From Permianibacter sp046297695 (lineage in GTDB: Bacteria > Pseudomonadota > Gammaproteobacteria > Enterobacterales > Permianibacteraceae), in NCBI GenBank assembly GCA_046297695.1, contig JBKBHF010000021.1, positions 1 to 64,000 on the forward strand: DNA of 64,000 nucleotides, read 5' to 3'. Under the pieces are notes generated by a model that saw only the letters and a list, made by a program, of their open reading frames with translations, was not told where the DNA came from and made no database searches. Shown in pieces: positions 62,394-64,000 of the stretch. The translations under genes and the position numbers were made by a program. Numbering within the stretch: the stretch's first letter is position 1; each line of letters begins with the position of its first letter.

Positions 62394-64000
62394 TCAGCCA
62401 ATAATTTCCGGCAAATCTCGCCGCAGTTCTGACGCCGGCACCGGCACGCCGACAAAATAGCCCTGCACTTCCTCGCAGCCGAGCTGACGCAAGCGTTCGC
62501 GCTGGACGCTGTTCTCGACCCCTTCTGCCACCACGGTCATGCCAAGTTTGTGGCCGAGTTCGATCAAAGTTGCGGCGATTGCCACGGCGCTGGCGTCGCG
62601 GTCCATGTCGGTGACGAAGTCGCGGGCGATTTTCAGCGTATCGAAACCGTAGCGGCGCAAGTAGGCGAATGCCGAATAACCGGTGCCGAAATCATCCAGC
62701 GCGAGCCGTACGCCGAGCGCGCGCAGCGCCTGCAGCGGCAGATGGTGCAGTGGCGCTGACAGCAGCAGGGTTTCGGTCAGTTCCAGTTCGAGCGCCTGCG
62801 GCTTCAAACCGAACTCGCGCAGCATCGCGCTGACCCGCTCCGGCAGATCGGTGCGCTGCAACTGGCGCGCACTCAGATTGACCGAGACGCGCCACGGCTT
62901 GCCTTGCTGCTGCCAGCTCGCGGCTTCGCGGCAGGCCTCGCGCAGCACCCAGTCGCCAATCGCTTCGATGAGGCCACTGTCTTCGGCAATGGCGATGAAT
63001 TCATCCGGCGGAATCGCGCCGAGCGTGCTCGACTGCCAACGCACCAGCGCTTCAAACCCGGTGACTTTGTTTTCCGCCAGATCCCAACGAGGCTGGAACC
63101 AGAGCTCGAGTTCATCGCGCTCCAGCGCCCGGCGCAGCGCGGATTCGAGTTGCAGACGACGTGCCGCCGGCTCATCCATGTCCTGTTCGTAGACCTGCCA
63201 GGTGCCGCGGCCGCGATGCTTGGCGCGGTACATCGCGATGTCGGCGAATTTGAGCAAATTGCTGGTATCAAGGCCGTGCTGCGGATACAGGCTGATGCCG
63301 ATGCTCGGTGACACGCCAATTTCCTGATTGGCCAGCAGGAACGGATCCTTGAACACGGCAATGATGCGTGCGGCCAGGGTCTCAGCCTGATTGATGTTGC
63401 CGGGCAACAGCACGATGAATTCATCACCGCCAAGCCTTGCAACCAGCGTGTCGTCCTCCACACTTTGCCGCAGCCGCGTCGCCACCTGCTGCAACAAGCT
63501 GTCACCGTGACTGTGACCAAGCGTATCGTTGACGTGCTTGAAGTGATCGACATCCAGAAACAGCAAGGCAAATGCCGGTGTGTTGGGGTGCTGGATCGCC
63601 TGATGCAAACGCTCCTGAAACTGGTTGCGGTTCGGCAACCCGGTCAGGAAGTCGTAATTGGCGAGGTAGCGCAGCTCGTTCTCGGCGCGGCGCCGTTCGG
63701 TGACATCGGCCAGCACGCCGACGTAACAGCGGGTGCCGGTCAACTGGTCAGTGACCGATTGCAGATCCAGCGACATCAACCGCTCGCTGCCATCCTTCAA
63801 GCGCTGCCACAGCTCGCCAAGCCAGCGGCCCTCAGCCGCCAATTGCTCACGGACGTGTTGGTAGAAGCCGGCTTCGTGTTGACTGGAATTGAACAGCGCC
63901 GTTTCCGCGCCGATGACGTCGATCGGTTCGTAGCCGAACTGGCGGGTGAACGCCTGATTGACCCGCAGAATGCGGAACGCGGTGTCGGTGATCACCACGC
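62394..64000 (-). CDS. PAS-GGDEF-EAL protein (N-terminus beyond the window)
   Basis: Visible 534 residues: PAS (from the edge to ~105), GGDEF (RLGGDEFIVLL, ~190) and EAL (TGFEALVRW, ~312). The I-site position before GGDEF reads EDDT, so RxxD is absent. In the EAL part DDFGTGYSAFAYLRRYGFD is normal but LKIDRxF is changed to LKIARDFV. Cyclase activity looks possible without product inhibition; phosphodiesterase activity is uncertain. Upstream sensory domains lie past position 64000. Confidence 0.9.
   Translation of the reverse strand, partial: VVITDTAFRILRVNQAFTRQFGYEPIDVIGAETALFNSSQHEAGFYQHVREQLAAEGRWLGELWQRLKDGSERLMSLDLQSVTDQLTGTRCYVGVLADVTERRRAENELRYLANYDFLTGLPNRNQFQERLHQAIQHPNTPAFALLFLDVDHFKHVNDTLGHSHGDSLLQQVATRLRQSVEDDTLVARLGGDEFIVLLPGNINQAETLAARIIAVFKDPFLLANQEIGVSPSIGISLYPQHGLDTSNLLKFADIAMYRAKHRGRGTWQVYEQDMDEPAARRLQLESALRRALERDELELWFQPRWDLAENKVTGFEALVRWQSSTLGAIPPDEFIAIAEDSGLIEAIGDWVLREACREAASWQQQGKPWRVSVNLSARQLQRTDLPERVSAMLREFGLKPQALELELTETLLLSAPLHHLPLQALRALGVRLALDDFGTGYSAFAYLRRYGFDTLKIARDFVTDMDRDASAVAIAATLIELGHKLGMTVVAEGVENSVQRERLRQLGCEEVQGYFVGVPVPASELRRDLPEIIG

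Overview
The window reads as a chromosomal segment of a free-living gammaproteobacterium. It is GC-rich, and its gene pairings fit that class: divergent bioB/comF, mpl followed by ubiX, an srkA-type kinase, and an AcrR-like operator in front of an RND efflux operon. Two PEP-CTERM-like surface proteins, a pyrophosphate-type phosphofructokinase and many c-di-GMP proteins suggest an aquatic or soil bacterium. I do not assign a genus.

Layout. 1-6.6 kb: partial bioB, comF, a MATE exporter, srkA, a K+/H+ antiporter and a UPF0114 membrane protein. 6.7-9.3 kb: a solute-binding protein, a His/Arg/Asp-rich secreted protein whose start codon can be sequestered in RNA, a structured intergenic region and a lipoprotein. 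9.4-13.8 kb: a hybrid kinase plus HD-GYP operon, divergent from a TorT-like periplasmic binding protein. 13.8-16.3 kb: an oxidative-stress cluster of oxyR, an OxyR site, a tiny Cys/Trp ORF, ahpC and ahpD. 16.4-24.2 kb: an EamA permease, a LysR regulator, a small ORF, and a Cache hybrid kinase with a second HD-GYP protein. 24.2-28.2 kb: an accessory region of REP-like repeats, a DJ-1/PfpI protein, a small integron-like cassette array without integrase, and msrB/msrA, where msrB carries an in-frame three-copy 51-bp repeat. 28.4-38.8 kb: a truncated modA, a CHASE-GGDEF cyclase, a hemerythrin protein, two split-barrel flavin proteins (one with GAF), fbp, and small metabolic genes. 36.5-42 kb: two paralogous Kelch-like secreted proteins around a pirin. 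42-48 kb: a CHASE hybrid kinase followed by a REC-PAS-GGDEF-EAL protein. 48.6-55.4 kb: an RND efflux operon with a divergent TetR regulator. 56-64 kb: tandem PEP-CTERM-like paralogs, PPi-PFK, mpl, ubiX and a GGDEF-EAL protein running off the right edge.

Two themes link the genes. The first is c-di-GMP signalling. Three hybrid kinases each sit beside a response regulator with an HD-GYP or GGDEF-EAL output, and two further GGDEF proteins lie elsewhere. The second is redox and oxidant defence: OxyR-AhpC-AhpD, MsrA/MsrB, a DJ-1 protein, hemerythrin, pirin and flavin split barrels.

The most unusual elements are the cassette array at about 25.4-26.7 kb, one cassette of which encodes a class III nucleotide-cyclase-like protein, and the repeat expansion inside the core of MsrB.
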